Positions 15,332 through 22,529 of a DNA stretch of 34,985 bases are shown here, piece by piece. The stretch is taken from positions 1-34,985 of the forward strand of contig JBMFXC010000019.1 of the NCBI GenBank assembly GCA_049964655.1, given 5' to 3'. This stretch comes from JAJZJT01 sp049964655. Lineage in GTDB: Bacteria; Actinomycetota; Acidimicrobiia; Acidimicrobiales; RAAP-2. Numbering within the stretch: the first letter of the stretch is position 1; each line of letters begins with the position of its first letter. Under the pieces are notes generated by a model, which saw nothing but the letters and a program-made list of their open reading frames with translations, searched no databases and was not told where the DNA came from. The translations under genes and the position numbers were made by a program.

Positions 15332-15822
15332 GCGTAGGCCGGGTGGCCGTTGATCATGGGGACGGTCGTGCTCGGTGCCGGAGTCGGCACGCCCGATCCG
15401 GCCAGTGGCGCCGTCTGCGGGACCGGGAGCGGCCGGTCGAGCGGGACTTCGGGGACGTCCACGACCTGCGACGCGGGCGCCAAGTGGAGACGGTGCTCGG
15501 CGGTCGAGATCACCACCTCGGGAGCCCCGAGCAGTGCGACCGACACCTGCAGGTGGTGCTCGGTGGTCGTGGCCGCTGTCACCTGCTGCTGGACGGAGGC
15601 CAGGCGCAACTGGGACTGGGCGAGAAGGTCGTCACCCACGACGACGGTGAGCAGGCTGCCGACGACGAGGACGGCCGCCAACCAGAGCGACCGGTGGTGT
15701 CGGCTGGAGTGGCGCGGCGCTCGCCGGGGTACGAGCAGACGGAGCGCCGGACGCCGGGCTTCAGGAGCCGGATGGGCACCCGGTGCGACCCTGGCTCGAG
15801 CGGTGGCCGGCGGCGGAGTCAC
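15328..15822 (-). CDS. FtsL-like bitopic division protein
   Basis: A 164-residue protein with a basic, Pro-rich cytoplasmic N-terminus, one transmembrane helix (about 46-62), and a periplasmic segment rich in Gln, Leu and Ala (67-98) that looks like a coiled coil. This is followed by a short conserved-looking block (APEVVISTAEHRLHLAPAS) and a Pro/Thr-rich tail. Topology, size and position between rsmH and ftsI match FtsL, which bridges FtsQ/FtsB to FtsWI; sequence conservation in that family is too low for a name from motifs alone. GTG at 15822 overlaps the rsmH stop as GTGA. Confidence 0.8.
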   Translation of the reverse strand: MTPPPATARARVAPGAHPAPEARRPALRLLVPRRAPRHSSRHHRSLWLAAVLVVGSLLTVVVGDDLLAQSQLRLASVQQQVTAATTTEHHLQVSVALLGAPEVVISTAEHRLHLAPASQVVDVPEVPLDRPLPVPQTAPLAGSGVPTPAPSTTVPMINGHPAYA

Positions 15823-16844
15823 TGCTCTCCACCCCGATCGTCCCCGGCCGTCGGGGCAGCGGCGTCCTCAGGCACCGGGTCAGCGGCGTCCTCAGGCAGC
15901 TCGAGGCGTTCGACGGCACGAAGACGCGCCGCTTCGGCGCGGGGATTGGCAGCCACCTCGTCGGCGCCGGGCCGCCGCGCTCCCCGGAAGACCAGACGGT
16001 AGCGGCGTACGGCGCCGCACTGGCAGGGCAGGCCCGGTGGGCACTGGCAGCCGCCGGTGACGGCATCGGCGAAGACGGCCTTGACCAGCCGGTCCTCGCC
16101 AGAGTGGTACGAGAGCACCAGGCAGCGCCCACCGGGGGCAAGCAAGGAGAGCGCCGCCCCGAGGGCGGGGGACAGCTGGTCGAGCTCCTCGTTGACGGCG
16201 ATGCGCAGCGCCTGGAACACGCGGCGGGCCGGGTGTCCGCCCGTCCGGCGCGTGGCTGCCGGGATGGCACTCCGGACCACCTCGGCCAGCTGCCCGGTGG
16301 TGGCGATAGGTCGGGCGGCGACGACGGCACGGGCGATCCGACGAGCGAACCGTCCTTCGCCGCTGTCGGCGAAGAGCCGGGCCAGGCTCGCTTCGTCCAG
16401 CTCGTTGACGAGCTCGGCGGCCGTCACGCCTCCGGTCGGGTCCATACGCATGTCGAGCGGTGCGTCGGCCCGGTAGGAGAACCCCCGCGCCGGAGCGTCG
16501 AGCTGGTGCGAGGAGACGCCGAGGTCGAAGAGGGCTCCCACCAGGACGGGTCGAGCTCCGGCATCCTCGAGCGCGCCCGCCACGACGGTGCCCAGCTCGT
16601 CGAACCGGGCCCGGCGCACCAGGGCACGCTCACCGAACGGAGCGAGCCTGGCGCGCGCAGCTGCTACGGCGTCCGGATCGCGGTCGATGCCGACGACCCG
16701 GAGGTGCGGGTGAGCCGCCAGCAGGGCAGCACTGTGGCCTCCCCCACCGACCGTAGCGTCGACGATCCAACCCGGCGGGACGGAGGCGAACAGCGACACG
16801 ACGTCGTCCCGCAGCACCGGGACATGGGTGAACGGTTGGCTCAT
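15819..16844 (-). CDS. rsmH: 16S rRNA m4C1402 methyltransferase RsmH (MraW)
   Basis: A 341-residue S-adenosylmethionine enzyme that N4-methylates C1402 of 16S rRNA. It starts MSQPFTHVPVLRDDVV, and the SAM-binding motif DATVGGGGHS is at 29-38, with VGIDRDPDAV next. FDLGVSSHQLD, GFSYRADAPLDMRMD and HPARRVFQALRIAVNEEL are family signatures, and SYHSGEDRLVK precedes a CQCPPGLPCQCG cysteine cluster typical of actinobacterial members. The C-terminal 25 residues are Asp/Ala/Pro-rich. ATG at 16844 is chosen because GAGGGG lies 6 bases upstream. That ribosome site is inside one arm of a 16-bp inverted repeat. Confidence 0.97.
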   Translation of the reverse strand: MSQPFTHVPVLRDDVVSLFASVPPGWIVDATVGGGGHSAALLAAHPHLRVVGIDRDPDAVAAARARLAPFGERALVRRARFDELGTVVAGALEDAGARPVLVGALFDLGVSSHQLDAPARGFSYRADAPLDMRMDPTGGVTAAELVNELDEASLARLFADSGEGRFARRIARAVVAARPIATTGQLAEVVRSAIPAATRRTGGHPARRVFQALRIAVNEELDQLSPALGAALSLLAPGGRCLVLSYHSGEDRLVKAVFADAVTGGCQCPPGLPCQCGAVRRYRLVFRGARRPGADEVAANPRAEAARLRAVERLELPEDAADPVPEDAAAPTAGDDRGGEQ

Positions 16845-17173
16845 CTGCAGCCCCTCGACCGGCGCACCGCCGGTGGGTGGAGAGCCCGTGTGACCGGCAG
16901 GGAAGTGGGCGGAGGAGAGAGCTTCCCGTTGCCCGGTCGAGGGGCTGCGCATGGGCCAGACCCGCTGGATGTGGTTGTCAGGACGTGCGGCGGCCGCCAA
17001 CGCGTCGGCGTACAACGAGGGCCGCCCTCCGATGCCGAGGCCGATGTCGACCGCGCGAGCCGGAGCGGCTGCCCGGCTCGAGGCGTCATCTGGGCGGTCG
17101 GCTTGGCCGACGGCGGGCACCCCGGCGCCGTGCTCGCCACACAACCGGACGGCGCTCGAGGTGCCTGCACGGT
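16845..17173 (-). other. 329-bp rsmH leader region between mraZ and rsmH
   Basis: This unusually long gap lies inside an otherwise tightly packed operon. A 109-codon frame (16841-17170) crosses it, but its product is Pro/Ser/Arg-rich with no recognisable domain and it runs through the inverted repeat, so I do not call a gene. The notable content is the inverted repeat next to rsmH. Conserved structured mraW leader RNAs are known from actinobacteria; whether this matches that family cannot be judged by eye. Confidence 0.6.
16847..16948 (-). promoter_or_regulatory. 16-bp perfect inverted repeat sequestering the rsmH ribosome binding site
   Basis: On the minus strand GCAGCCCCTCGACCGG (16948-16933) pairs perfectly with CCGGTCGAGGGGCTGC (16862-16847) across a 70-base loop. 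The 3' arm contains the Shine-Dalgarno GAGGGG and ends 2 bases before the rsmH ATG. If formed in the mRNA, this stem would block rsmH translation and, through coupled starts, possibly the genes after it. The loop holds a smaller GCCC/GGGC stem candidate and a CTTCCC motif. Confidence 0.75.
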
Positions 17174-17593
17174 TCAGAACCCCTCGCCCTCGCTCAGGCG
17201 CTCCTGCTCGGGTTCCACCCGCTCCGCCCACCGTTGCGGGTTCCACAGTTCGATCCGATCGATGGCGCCATGGACCAGGACGTCCCCGTCGAGGCCGGCG
17301 AAGTCGCGCAGGTGACCGGGGATCGCCATGCGCCCCTGCCGGTCCACCTCCACTTCGTGGGACGTCGACGCCCACAGTCGCGCCAGGTTCCGTTCGCTCC
17401 GCCCCGTCGAGGCCCGCTCCTGCATGGCCTCCATCTGTGCTTCGAACTCGTCCGGCGTCCACAGGGAGAGGCAGCCGTCCTGGTACTGGGTCAGGTAGCC
17501 CCGGTGCTCGAAGGAGCTCCGGAACTTGGCCGGCAGGATCACCCTGCCCTTGTCGTCGAGCGAGTGCTCGTACCTGCCGAAGAACCGAGCCAC
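17174..17593 (-). CDS. mraZ: Transcriptional regulator MraZ
   Basis: A 139-residue protein with two AbrB-like SpoVT folds. MraZ forms rings, binds short repeats in its own promoter and represses the dcw operon. The first half has FFGRYEHSLDDKGRVILPAKFR (residues 4-25) and the second EVEVDRQGRMAIPGHLRDFAGL; the DxxGR..(L/I)P signature appears in both. GTG at 17593 starts the gene, with GGGAG about 9 bases upstream. It is the first gene of the dcw cluster and is preceded by a good promoter and 10-bp-spaced boxes, consistent with autoregulation. Confidence 0.97.
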   Translation of the reverse strand: MARFFGRYEHSLDDKGRVILPAKFRSSFEHRGYLTQYQDGCLSLWTPDEFEAQMEAMQERASTGRSERNLARLWASTSHEVEVDRQGRMAIPGHLRDFAGLDGDVLVHGAIDRIELWNPQRWAERVEPEQERLSEGEGF

Positions 17594-17645
17594 CAGCGAT
17601 TGCTCCCACGACGCTCCCCGTGATGCCCGGCCCGGTGGTCCAGGC

Positions 17646-17675
17646 CCTCCCTTTCACACCACTTTGCGCCACTCT
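17646..17675 (-). promoter_or_regulatory. Probable MraZ operator: three 10-bp-spaced repeats
   Basis: On the minus strand AGAGTGGCGC, AAAGTGGTGT and GAAAGGGAGG follow each other with an exact 10-bp period, so GTGG, GTGG and AGGG face one side of the helix. Known MraZ sites are short G-rich direct repeats spaced one helical turn apart upstream of mraZ. The first repeat overlaps the predicted -10, as expected for a repressor. Confidence 0.7.
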
Positions 17676-17699
17676 AAGCCCCTATGCCCCACCCGTCAA
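17671..17699 (-). promoter_or_regulatory. Predicted dcw operon promoter (mraZp)
   Basis: Minus-strand TTGACG (17699-17694) and TAGAGT (17676-17671) are separated by 17 bases. The predicted start is near 17664, giving a leader of about 70 bases before mraZ. This is one of the best housekeeping promoter matches in the window, and it lies at the head of the dcw cluster. Confidence 0.7.
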
Positions 17700-17915
17700 C
17701 CACTCGGCCACCCCAGAGACCCCAAAGACCCACGCGGTGCCGTCCCGACCGCGGCCAACGGGACCACGTCACCCGGACGCTCGTAGCGGCGCGGGCGCGG
17801 CCAACCCGGGCGCTCGCCAAGGCATCGGTCCGGGTCGCCGCGAGCGGCACCTCCACAGCCTGCGGCGACGCCGTGGGCGTCAAGGGCGACCGCCACCGGC
17901 CTGGTCAGGGTCCCG

Positions 17916-18725
17916 TCAGGGAAGGGCTGCGCTGAACGCCCCAGCGAGGCGTTCGGCCAACGACGCCGGGGCCTCACCGGTCCCGAGCAGCGTGACCAGG
18001 CCCGGCACCCTGGCCTGCAGCCACGAGCCGGCCTGCCGCCGTAGCTCGTCCGTGCCGGCGAGGACAGAAGCCAGCCGCTCAGGGCTTCCCCCGAGCGGAC
18101 ATGCGCCGTGGAACCACGAACCGGCCCGGGTGCGGCGCTGCGAGATGCCGACCACCTTGGCGGCGCGGCCGCCGCCAGACGACACCACCTCGCCGGCCCC
18201 CACGGCACCGAAGCAGAGACGCCGACCCCAACCACCCGGGTCGTCGAGCCGACCGAGGTGGACCTCGGTCTCGAGCCCGAGGGAAGCGAGTGCCTGCGCC
18301 CAGACCTGCCCCACCCACTCGAACGAGACCAACACGTCGGGCTCCCACAACGGGTCGTCCGCCGGGACCCAGACGTCGACCCACAAGGGGTCGGCCGGCT
18401 CGACGAGGACGAGGCCGCCGCCAGAGCGTCGTCGCACCACGTCGAGCCCAGCAGCGGCGGCGCGGACGGGGTCGACGTCGGTGATCGGCTGGGCTGAGCC
18501 CAGGACGACGGCGGGGCCCGCGGGGCGGCACCGGGCGACTGCCCGGGCCCTCGGCGCCGCGTCGACCTCCGGCCAGACGGCGTGCAGGACAGCGGCCGAA
18601 GCCTGTCGCTCGTCGTGCCGCCACGACCCCGAGAGGCCCGACCCCGAGAGGCCCGACCCCGGAGCTTCCCGAGCCGCGCCGATGACCGGCGTGTCCTTGG
18701 GGGCGGTGCTCCCCGTCGGGCTCAC
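17916..18725 (-). CDS. Lipoate-protein ligase A-like protein (BPL/LplA fold)
   Basis: A 269-residue protein of the biotin/lipoate ligase superfamily. The lipoyl-binding loop RRRSGGGLVLV is at 98-108 and the conserved catalytic-type lysine is Lys190 in AAKVVGISQRRTRAG. SWFHGACPL follows, resembling the QGSIL region of LplA. It may attach or transfer lipoate or octanoate to carrier proteins, but it is shorter than full LplA and the true substrate is unknown. GTG at 18725 is 4 bp after the HNH gene stop. Near the N-terminus is a GSGLS repeat encoded by a 15-bp tandem repeat. Fold assignment is good; substrate is inference. Confidence 0.75.
   Translation of the reverse strand: MSPTGSTAPKDTPVIGAAREAPGSGLSGSGLSGSWRHDERQASAAVLHAVWPEVDAAPRARAVARCRPAGPAVVLGSAQPITDVDPVRAAAAGLDVVRRRSGGGLVLVEPADPLWVDVWVPADDPLWEPDVLVSFEWVGQVWAQALASLGLETEVHLGRLDDPGGWGRRLCFGAVGAGEVVSSGGGRAAKVVGISQRRTRAGSWFHGACPLGGSPERLASVLAGTDELRRQAGSWLQARVPGLVTLLGTGEAPASLAERLAGAFSAALP
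18624..18662. repeat. 15-bp tandem repeat inside the lipoate-ligase-like gene
   Basis: CGACCCCGAGAGGCC is repeated at 18624-18638 and 18639-18653, and a partial copy follows. It is in frame and encodes repeated GSGLS blocks in the N-terminal, probably disordered, part of the protein. Confidence 0.8.
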
Positions 18726-18729
18726 GCCG

Positions 18730-19353
18730 TCACGCGGTGAGCTCCGCACCGGCGACCGAGCCCTCGCCGTCCGGCGCGGTGCCCAGATAGGCATGCCACT
18801 CGGCGCTGATCGTCCCGCACCGAGCGAGCAGCTGGACCCGGTGGCGCGGAGCCCGGGGCACGGTGCGGAGCACCATGCCCGCCTCTGCGGGTAGGCGATC
18901 CTCTTTGCGAGCGTTGCATCGCCGACAGGCGGCCACGACGTTCTCCCAGGTGTGCCCACCTCCACGGCTGCGAGGGAGGACGTGGTCGAGGTTCTCGGCG
19001 GCAGCCCCGCAGTACTGGCACCGCGCACCGTCGCGAGCGAAGACCGTTCGACGGTTCACGGCGATCCGTCCCGTGCGGAGCACCCGGACGTAGCCAAGCA
19101 GCCGTACCACCGACGGCTCGGGTACGGCCAGTCGGGCCGAGTGGACCACGACACCGGTGACGTGCAGCGGCTCCGCCTTGGCGTCGAGGACGAGGAGCAG
19201 CGCCCGGCGTGACGACACGATCCCGAGTGGCTCGTAGGTGGCGTTCAGGACGAGCGCCCGGCTCGACGAGGTGTGCGAACGACGGGACGACGGTGTGCCG
19301 GGAGGAAGCGGGACCGGTTCGCCCGTTCGATCGCGGTCACCGTGCTCCGTCAT
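18730..19353 (-). CDS. HNH endonuclease family protein
   Basis: A 207-residue protein of a small HNH family common in actinobacteria and cyanobacteria. After a Ser/Pro-rich N-terminus, the conserved stretch ALVLNATYEPLGIVSSRRAL begins at about residue 33. The HNH core is FARDGARCQYCG (Cys112, Cys115), LDHVLPRSRGG (His124) and TWENVVAACRRCN (Asn138, Cys143, Cys146). The four cysteines would bind structural zinc and the His/Asn cluster the catalytic metal. The cellular role of this stand-alone type is not known; it does not look like part of a restriction or mobile element here. ATG at 19353 overlaps the preceding gene as ATGA. Confidence 0.88.
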   Translation of the reverse strand: MTEHGDRDRTGEPVPLPPGTPSSRRSHTSSSRALVLNATYEPLGIVSSRRALLLVLDAKAEPLHVTGVVVHSARLAVPEPSVVRLLGYVRVLRTGRIAVNRRTVFARDGARCQYCGAAAENLDHVLPRSRGGGHTWENVVAACRRCNARKEDRLPAEAGMVLRTVPRAPRHRVQLLARCGTISAEWHAYLGTAPDGEGSVAGAELTA

Positions 19354-19697
19354 GACGCAGAGCGCCTCCCGGTCGTCGCCTCTGGAGGCCGGCGCCGGGG
19401 ACGACTCGAGCGCGGCTCGGGCGGCCGGGCCGTCGCCCGGCACCACCGCAGGAAGGACAGGACGTCCTCGCTGGAAGGGACGGCGTCCGGTGACCCGTAG
19501 GCGGTCTCCATCCGGAACGCCCACCACGCGGCATCGGGCACCGGCAGGTAGGGAGCCCGGCTCCACCACCGGCGCGGAGCCAGACGCACCAGGGTGCCGA
19601 GGCCCGTCGTCCACAACCGCGGCTCGTGGGCCACGGTGGCGGCAACCGGCGCCAGCACTGCCAGGGGAACCCCCCGACGGTGCCGCGAGGGCGTCAC
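19350..19697 (-). CDS. Small conserved actinobacterial protein of unknown function
   Basis: A 115-residue basic protein. The part from about residue 12 to 95 (LAVLAPVAATVAHEPRLW, then LAPRRWWSRAPYLPVPD, FRMETAYG and DVLSFLRWCR) resembles a small protein I recall from many actinobacterial genomes, with the RWWxRxPxLPxPD and RxETxYG patterns. I know of no function. It lacks a clear transmembrane helix. Its GTG at 19697 overlaps the ROK kinase stop as GTGA and its stop overlaps the HNH start as ATGA, so the three are co-translated. The last 25 residues are Arg/Pro-rich. Confidence 0.7.
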   Translation of the reverse strand: MTPSRHRRGVPLAVLAPVAATVAHEPRLWTTGLGTLVRLAPRRWWSRAPYLPVPDAAWWAFRMETAYGSPDAVPSSEDVLSFLRWCRATARPPEPRSSRPRRRPPEATTGRRSAS

Positions 19698-20596
19698 GAC
19701 GTCGGCTCCATGGCGTGGTGCGCCACCGCCGCCGCACCGACCAGCGGGCCGAGGTCCCCGAGGCCCGCCGGCACGATCCTCGTGCCGACCGAGAAGTCGA
19801 GCCGGGCCCTTAGGTCGATCTCCTCCTGGGCGGCTGCGAAGAACGGGGCGCCGAACCCGAGGGCGACCGAGCCGGCGACGACGGCCAGCTGGAGGTCGAG
19901 CAGGTTGGCCACCGAGGCGACCGCCCGTCCGACCAGCGTCCCGGTCCGTCGTCGCACGTCCGGTGCAGCCTCGGCGGCAGGCCGACCCGTCGCTGCAGCG
20001 ATCGACGTCCCCGACGCCTCGGCCTCGAGGCAGCCGACGCCACCACAGGCACAGGGTCGCCCGCCAGGCTCGACCACGACGTGACCGATGTGCCCGGCAT
20101 TGCCATGCGCGCCCGCCAGGAGCCGTCCCTCGAGGACGATGCCGCCACCCACGCCCGTCGACACCACCATGGCCAGGTAGTCGCGCACGCCGCGAGCGGC
20201 CCCGAGCCACCCCTCGGCTCGGGCGAGTGCCTGGGCGTCGTTCTCCACGGACACCGGAAGGCCCGTGACGTCGGCGAGCCGTCGAGCCAGCGGGAACCCC
20301 CGCCACGCCGGGATGTTGAGTGGCGAGACGGTCCCGCTGGCCGTATCGGACGGACCGCCGCATCCCACGCCGCACGCGACCACCGGAGCGGAGGTGGCAT
20401 CGAGCACGGAACGGGCAAGCAGGCCGAGGGCACCGAAGACCACCTCTGGGTCGTCGCTACGCGGGGTCGGCACCACCCTCCGGTGTGCCAGCCGACCCGC
20501 AGCGTCGACGACAGCGCAGGCCAGCTTGGTCCCTCCGACGTCGACCGCCAGCACGGGACCGAGTGGCGAACCGGAGCCGCTCCCGCCCTCCGGCAT
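19694..20596 (-). CDS. ROK family sugar kinase (probable glucokinase)
   Basis: A 300-residue ROK protein that likely phosphorylates glucose or a related hexose with ATP. The phosphate-1 motif is AVDVGGTK (17-24) and the catalytic Asp is Asp120 in VENDAQA. STGVGGGIVLEGRLLAGAHGNAGHIGH carries the ROK signature, with zinc ligands His169 or His172 and the cysteines of CACGGVGCLE (182-191). No N-terminal helix-turn-helix is present, so it is a kinase and not a NagC-type repressor. ATG at 20596 lies 25 bp after the DUF3040 stop; a longer upstream frame overlaps that gene and is not needed. Substrate specificity cannot be read from sequence. Confidence 0.9.
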   Translation of the reverse strand: MPEGGSGSGSPLGPVLAVDVGGTKLACAVVDAAGRLAHRRVVPTPRSDDPEVVFGALGLLARSVLDATSAPVVACGVGCGGPSDTASGTVSPLNIPAWRGFPLARRLADVTGLPVSVENDAQALARAEGWLGAARGVRDYLAMVVSTGVGGGIVLEGRLLAGAHGNAGHIGHVVVEPGGRPCACGGVGCLEAEASGTSIAAATGRPAAEAAPDVRRRTGTLVGRAVASVANLLDLQLAVVAGSVALGFGAPFFAAAQEEIDLRARLDFSVGTRIVPAGLGDLGPLVGAAAVAHHAMEPTS

Positions 20597-20621
20597 ACGA
20601 GGCGACGGCGTCAGCGCGGGG

Positions 20622-20996
20622 TCAACGGTCGCGACGGAACCGGCCACGGATCCAATCGCGGGGGTCGCGGTCCTTTGAGCCCTCACCTCGCCGACGCAGG
20701 GAGCGGAACAGGTCGTCGAGCCCGGCCCGACCGAGCCGCCGGGCGTTGTTGGCGAAGACGACGGCCGACAGGAACATCGCGACGACGCCGAGGAACCCGA
20801 CCGCCACCGAAGACGAGAAGGTGAAGATCATGAAGAGGAACGAGGCCACGAAGGCGAATGCCGACCACACGCAGTGCCGACCGGCATGCCGGTAGACGGT
20901 CTCCGAGCGGACCCGCTCGGCGAACGCGGGGTCCTCCTGGTAGAGGGAGCGTTCGAGCTCGTGCAGAATGCGCTGCTCGTGCTCAGAGAGCGGCAC
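20622..20996 (-). CDS. DUF3040 family membrane protein
   Basis: A 124-residue protein starting MPLSEHEQRILHELERSLYQEDPAFAERV, the hallmark N-terminus of DUF3040, an actinobacterial family of unknown function. Two adjacent transmembrane helices (about 44-60 and 64-82) follow, then a basic, charged C-terminus. GTG at 20996 has GGAGG 5 bases upstream. Members are often found near dinB or the dcw cluster in actinobacterial genomes, as here. The 153-bp gap before it probably holds its promoter, but I saw only a weak -35/-10 pair. Confidence 0.88.
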   Translation of the reverse strand: MPLSEHEQRILHELERSLYQEDPAFAERVRSETVYRHAGRHCVWSAFAFVASFLFMIFTFSSSVAVGFLGVVAMFLSAVVFANNARRLGRAGLDDLFRSLRRRGEGSKDRDPRDWIRGRFRRDR

Positions 20997-21149
20997 GTCG
21001 ACCTCCCCTCCCCGGCCCCTGCGTCCCAGTGCTCATCGTGGACCCATGATCGCGCAGCCTCCGGCTCCCAGCATCGCGCACGTCCGGCGAAGTTGACAAC
21101 GCTGCCGGTAGCGAACCGATTCCTCGAAGCGACCCGGCTGCAGGACGGA

Positions 21150-22529
21150 TCACGCTCCTCGTCCCTCCGCCCTCCCAGCGCCGCCGTCCCCGCTCGGACC
21201 CCACTGGGCCTCACCGCGGTGCCGAGCCCCACCGCCATCCGAGCCGGCCAGCGTGGCCGGCACCACCGCGGCGTCCCCGAACCGCGTGCGGATGTCGTCG
21301 ACTGCAGCAGCGACAGCGGACCACGCCTCGGGCTCGTTGGGTGCGGCGCTGGCGGCCGCCTGCTCCGCCGGCCCGGTGCCGAGCGACAGGCGGAGCTGGC
21401 GGGCCCGGTCGGCTCCGACAAACCCCGACAGGCTGACCCCGAGCAGGCGGACGCCCCGCCTGGTGGCGACCTCGTCGAGCAGCTCGGCGGCCACGGCGCC
21501 GAGCACGTGCGGGGTGTCGGCAGGCTCGGCCAAGGTCCGCGACCGCGTGACCTGGGTGAAGTCCCCGAAGCGCACCTTGACGGTCACCGTCCGGGCTGCG
21601 TACCCGGCGCGACGCAATGACCTGGTGGCGGCGTCGACCAGACGGACCAGCCGGCGATGGAGCGCGGCGGGATCGACGAGATCGCGGGCGAAGGTCTCTT
21701 CCTGCCCAACGGACTTGGCCTGACGGTCGGCGACGACGGGCCGTTGGTCGTCTCCCCGGGCCAGGCCGGCGAGCAGACGGCCGGACGTCGCACCCACCGC
21801 TCGCTCCAACGTGCCCTGTGGCAGGTCGGCGAGGTCGGCCACCGTGCGTACGCCGAGACGCTCCAACCGTCGTCCTGTCGCCGGCCCGACGCCCCACAGA
21901 GCCCGAACCGGCAACGGGCGCAGGAAACCGGCCTCCTCGGCGGGTTCGACCACCACGACACCCGGCCCCGGCAGCACCACGGCTCCGTGCACGGTGGGCT
22001 TGGCGGCGACCGAGGCCAGTTTCGCCACCAACTTCGACCGTCCCACCCCTACCGAGCAAGCGAGGCCCAGGTCGTCGGCGATCTGGGCGCGCAGCGCCTC
22101 GGCGAGCCTCCGCCCGTCACTGGTGCCATGACACGACCCGGAGACGTCGAGGAACGCCTCGTCGAGACCGATGCCTTCCACCAGCGGCGTCACCTGGCCC
22201 AGACGGAGGTGCAGGGCGCCGGACACCTCGGCGTACCGGGCGTACCGACCCGGCAGGACGACCGCCTCCGGGCAACGGCGCCGGGCCTCGGCCATCGGCA
22301 TGGCGGAGCGCACGCCGAAGACGCGCGCCTCGTAGGTGCAGGCGGCAACGACGCCTCGTGGCCCGGTCCCCCCCACCACCACCGGCCGACCGGCCAGTCT
22401 CGGGTCGTCGAGCACCTCGACCGAAGCGAAAAACGCGTCCATGTCGACGTGGAGGACCACGCGTGCCCGGTGACGACCGGCGCCCTCCGGGCGTCGCTCC
22501 TCGACGGCCGGCGGGCGGGCCTCAGTCAC
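21150..22529 (-). CDS. dinB: Y-family DNA polymerase IV (DinB)
   Basis: A 459-residue translesion polymerase. The palm carries the metal ligands Asp29 (HVDMDAFFASVE) and Asp123/Glu124 (GLDEAFLDVS). ACTYEARVFGVRSAMP and the SVGVGRSKLVAKLAS motif are typical, as is the helix-hairpin-helix region LWGVGPATGRRLERLGV. A little-finger domain and a Gly/Ala-rich tail of about 75 residues follow, making it longer than the usual 350-400. It has no obvious C-terminal beta-clamp peptide that I can point to. GTG at 22529 overlaps the upstream deacetylase gene by 8 bases. No LexA box is seen at its start, so SOS control, if any, is not local. Confidence 0.94.
   Translation of the reverse strand: MTEARPPAVEERRPEGAGRHRARVVLHVDMDAFFASVEVLDDPRLAGRPVVVGGTGPRGVVAACTYEARVFGVRSAMPMAEARRRCPEAVVLPGRYARYAEVSGALHLRLGQVTPLVEGIGLDEAFLDVSGSCHGTSDGRRLAEALRAQIADDLGLACSVGVGRSKLVAKLASVAAKPTVHGAVVLPGPGVVVVEPAEEAGFLRPLPVRALWGVGPATGRRLERLGVRTVADLADLPQGTLERAVGATSGRLLAGLARGDDQRPVVADRQAKSVGQEETFARDLVDPAALHRRLVRLVDAATRSLRRAGYAARTVTVKVRFGDFTQVTRSRTLAEPADTPHVLGAVAAELLDEVATRRGVRLLGVSLSGFVGADRARQLRLSLGTGPAEQAAASAAPNEPEAWSAVAAAVDDIRTRFGDAAVVPATLAGSDGGGARHRGEAQWGPSGDGGAGRAEGRGA

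Larger units (their letters stand above)
17594..17915. other. 322-bp intergenic region upstream of mraZ
   Basis: The mraZ-proximal 110 bp holds the promoter and MraZ-type boxes. The remaining 215 bp, up to the end of the lipoate-ligase-like gene, has only short Arg/Ala-rich frames without domain similarity. A 6-bp inverted repeat (17742-17747 with 17759-17764) lacks a T-tract, so I do not call it a terminator. I see no other gene or RNA. Confidence 0.6.

Noticed and set aside
16841..17170. 109-codon minus-strand frame between mraZ and rsmH that overlaps the rsmH start as ATGA
   Set aside because: The product is Pro/Ser/Arg-rich with no domain, runs through the inverted repeat, and looks like a shadow frame. 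An RNA leader explains the gap better, though the neat overlap makes this less than certain.
17742..17764. Hairpin downstream of the lipoate-ligase-like gene as a terminator
   Set aside because: Only 6 bp with an 11-base loop and no T-tract. Such dyads are frequent by chance at this GC content.
18730..19353. HNH gene as part of a homing or restriction element
   Set aside because: It is overlapped by ordinary chromosomal genes, has no methylase, integrase or flanking repeats, and belongs to a widespread stand-alone HNH family.
21090..21120. TTGACA on the plus strand near the 3' end of dinB as a promoter
   Set aside because: No -10 at an acceptable distance and no plus-strand gene downstream.
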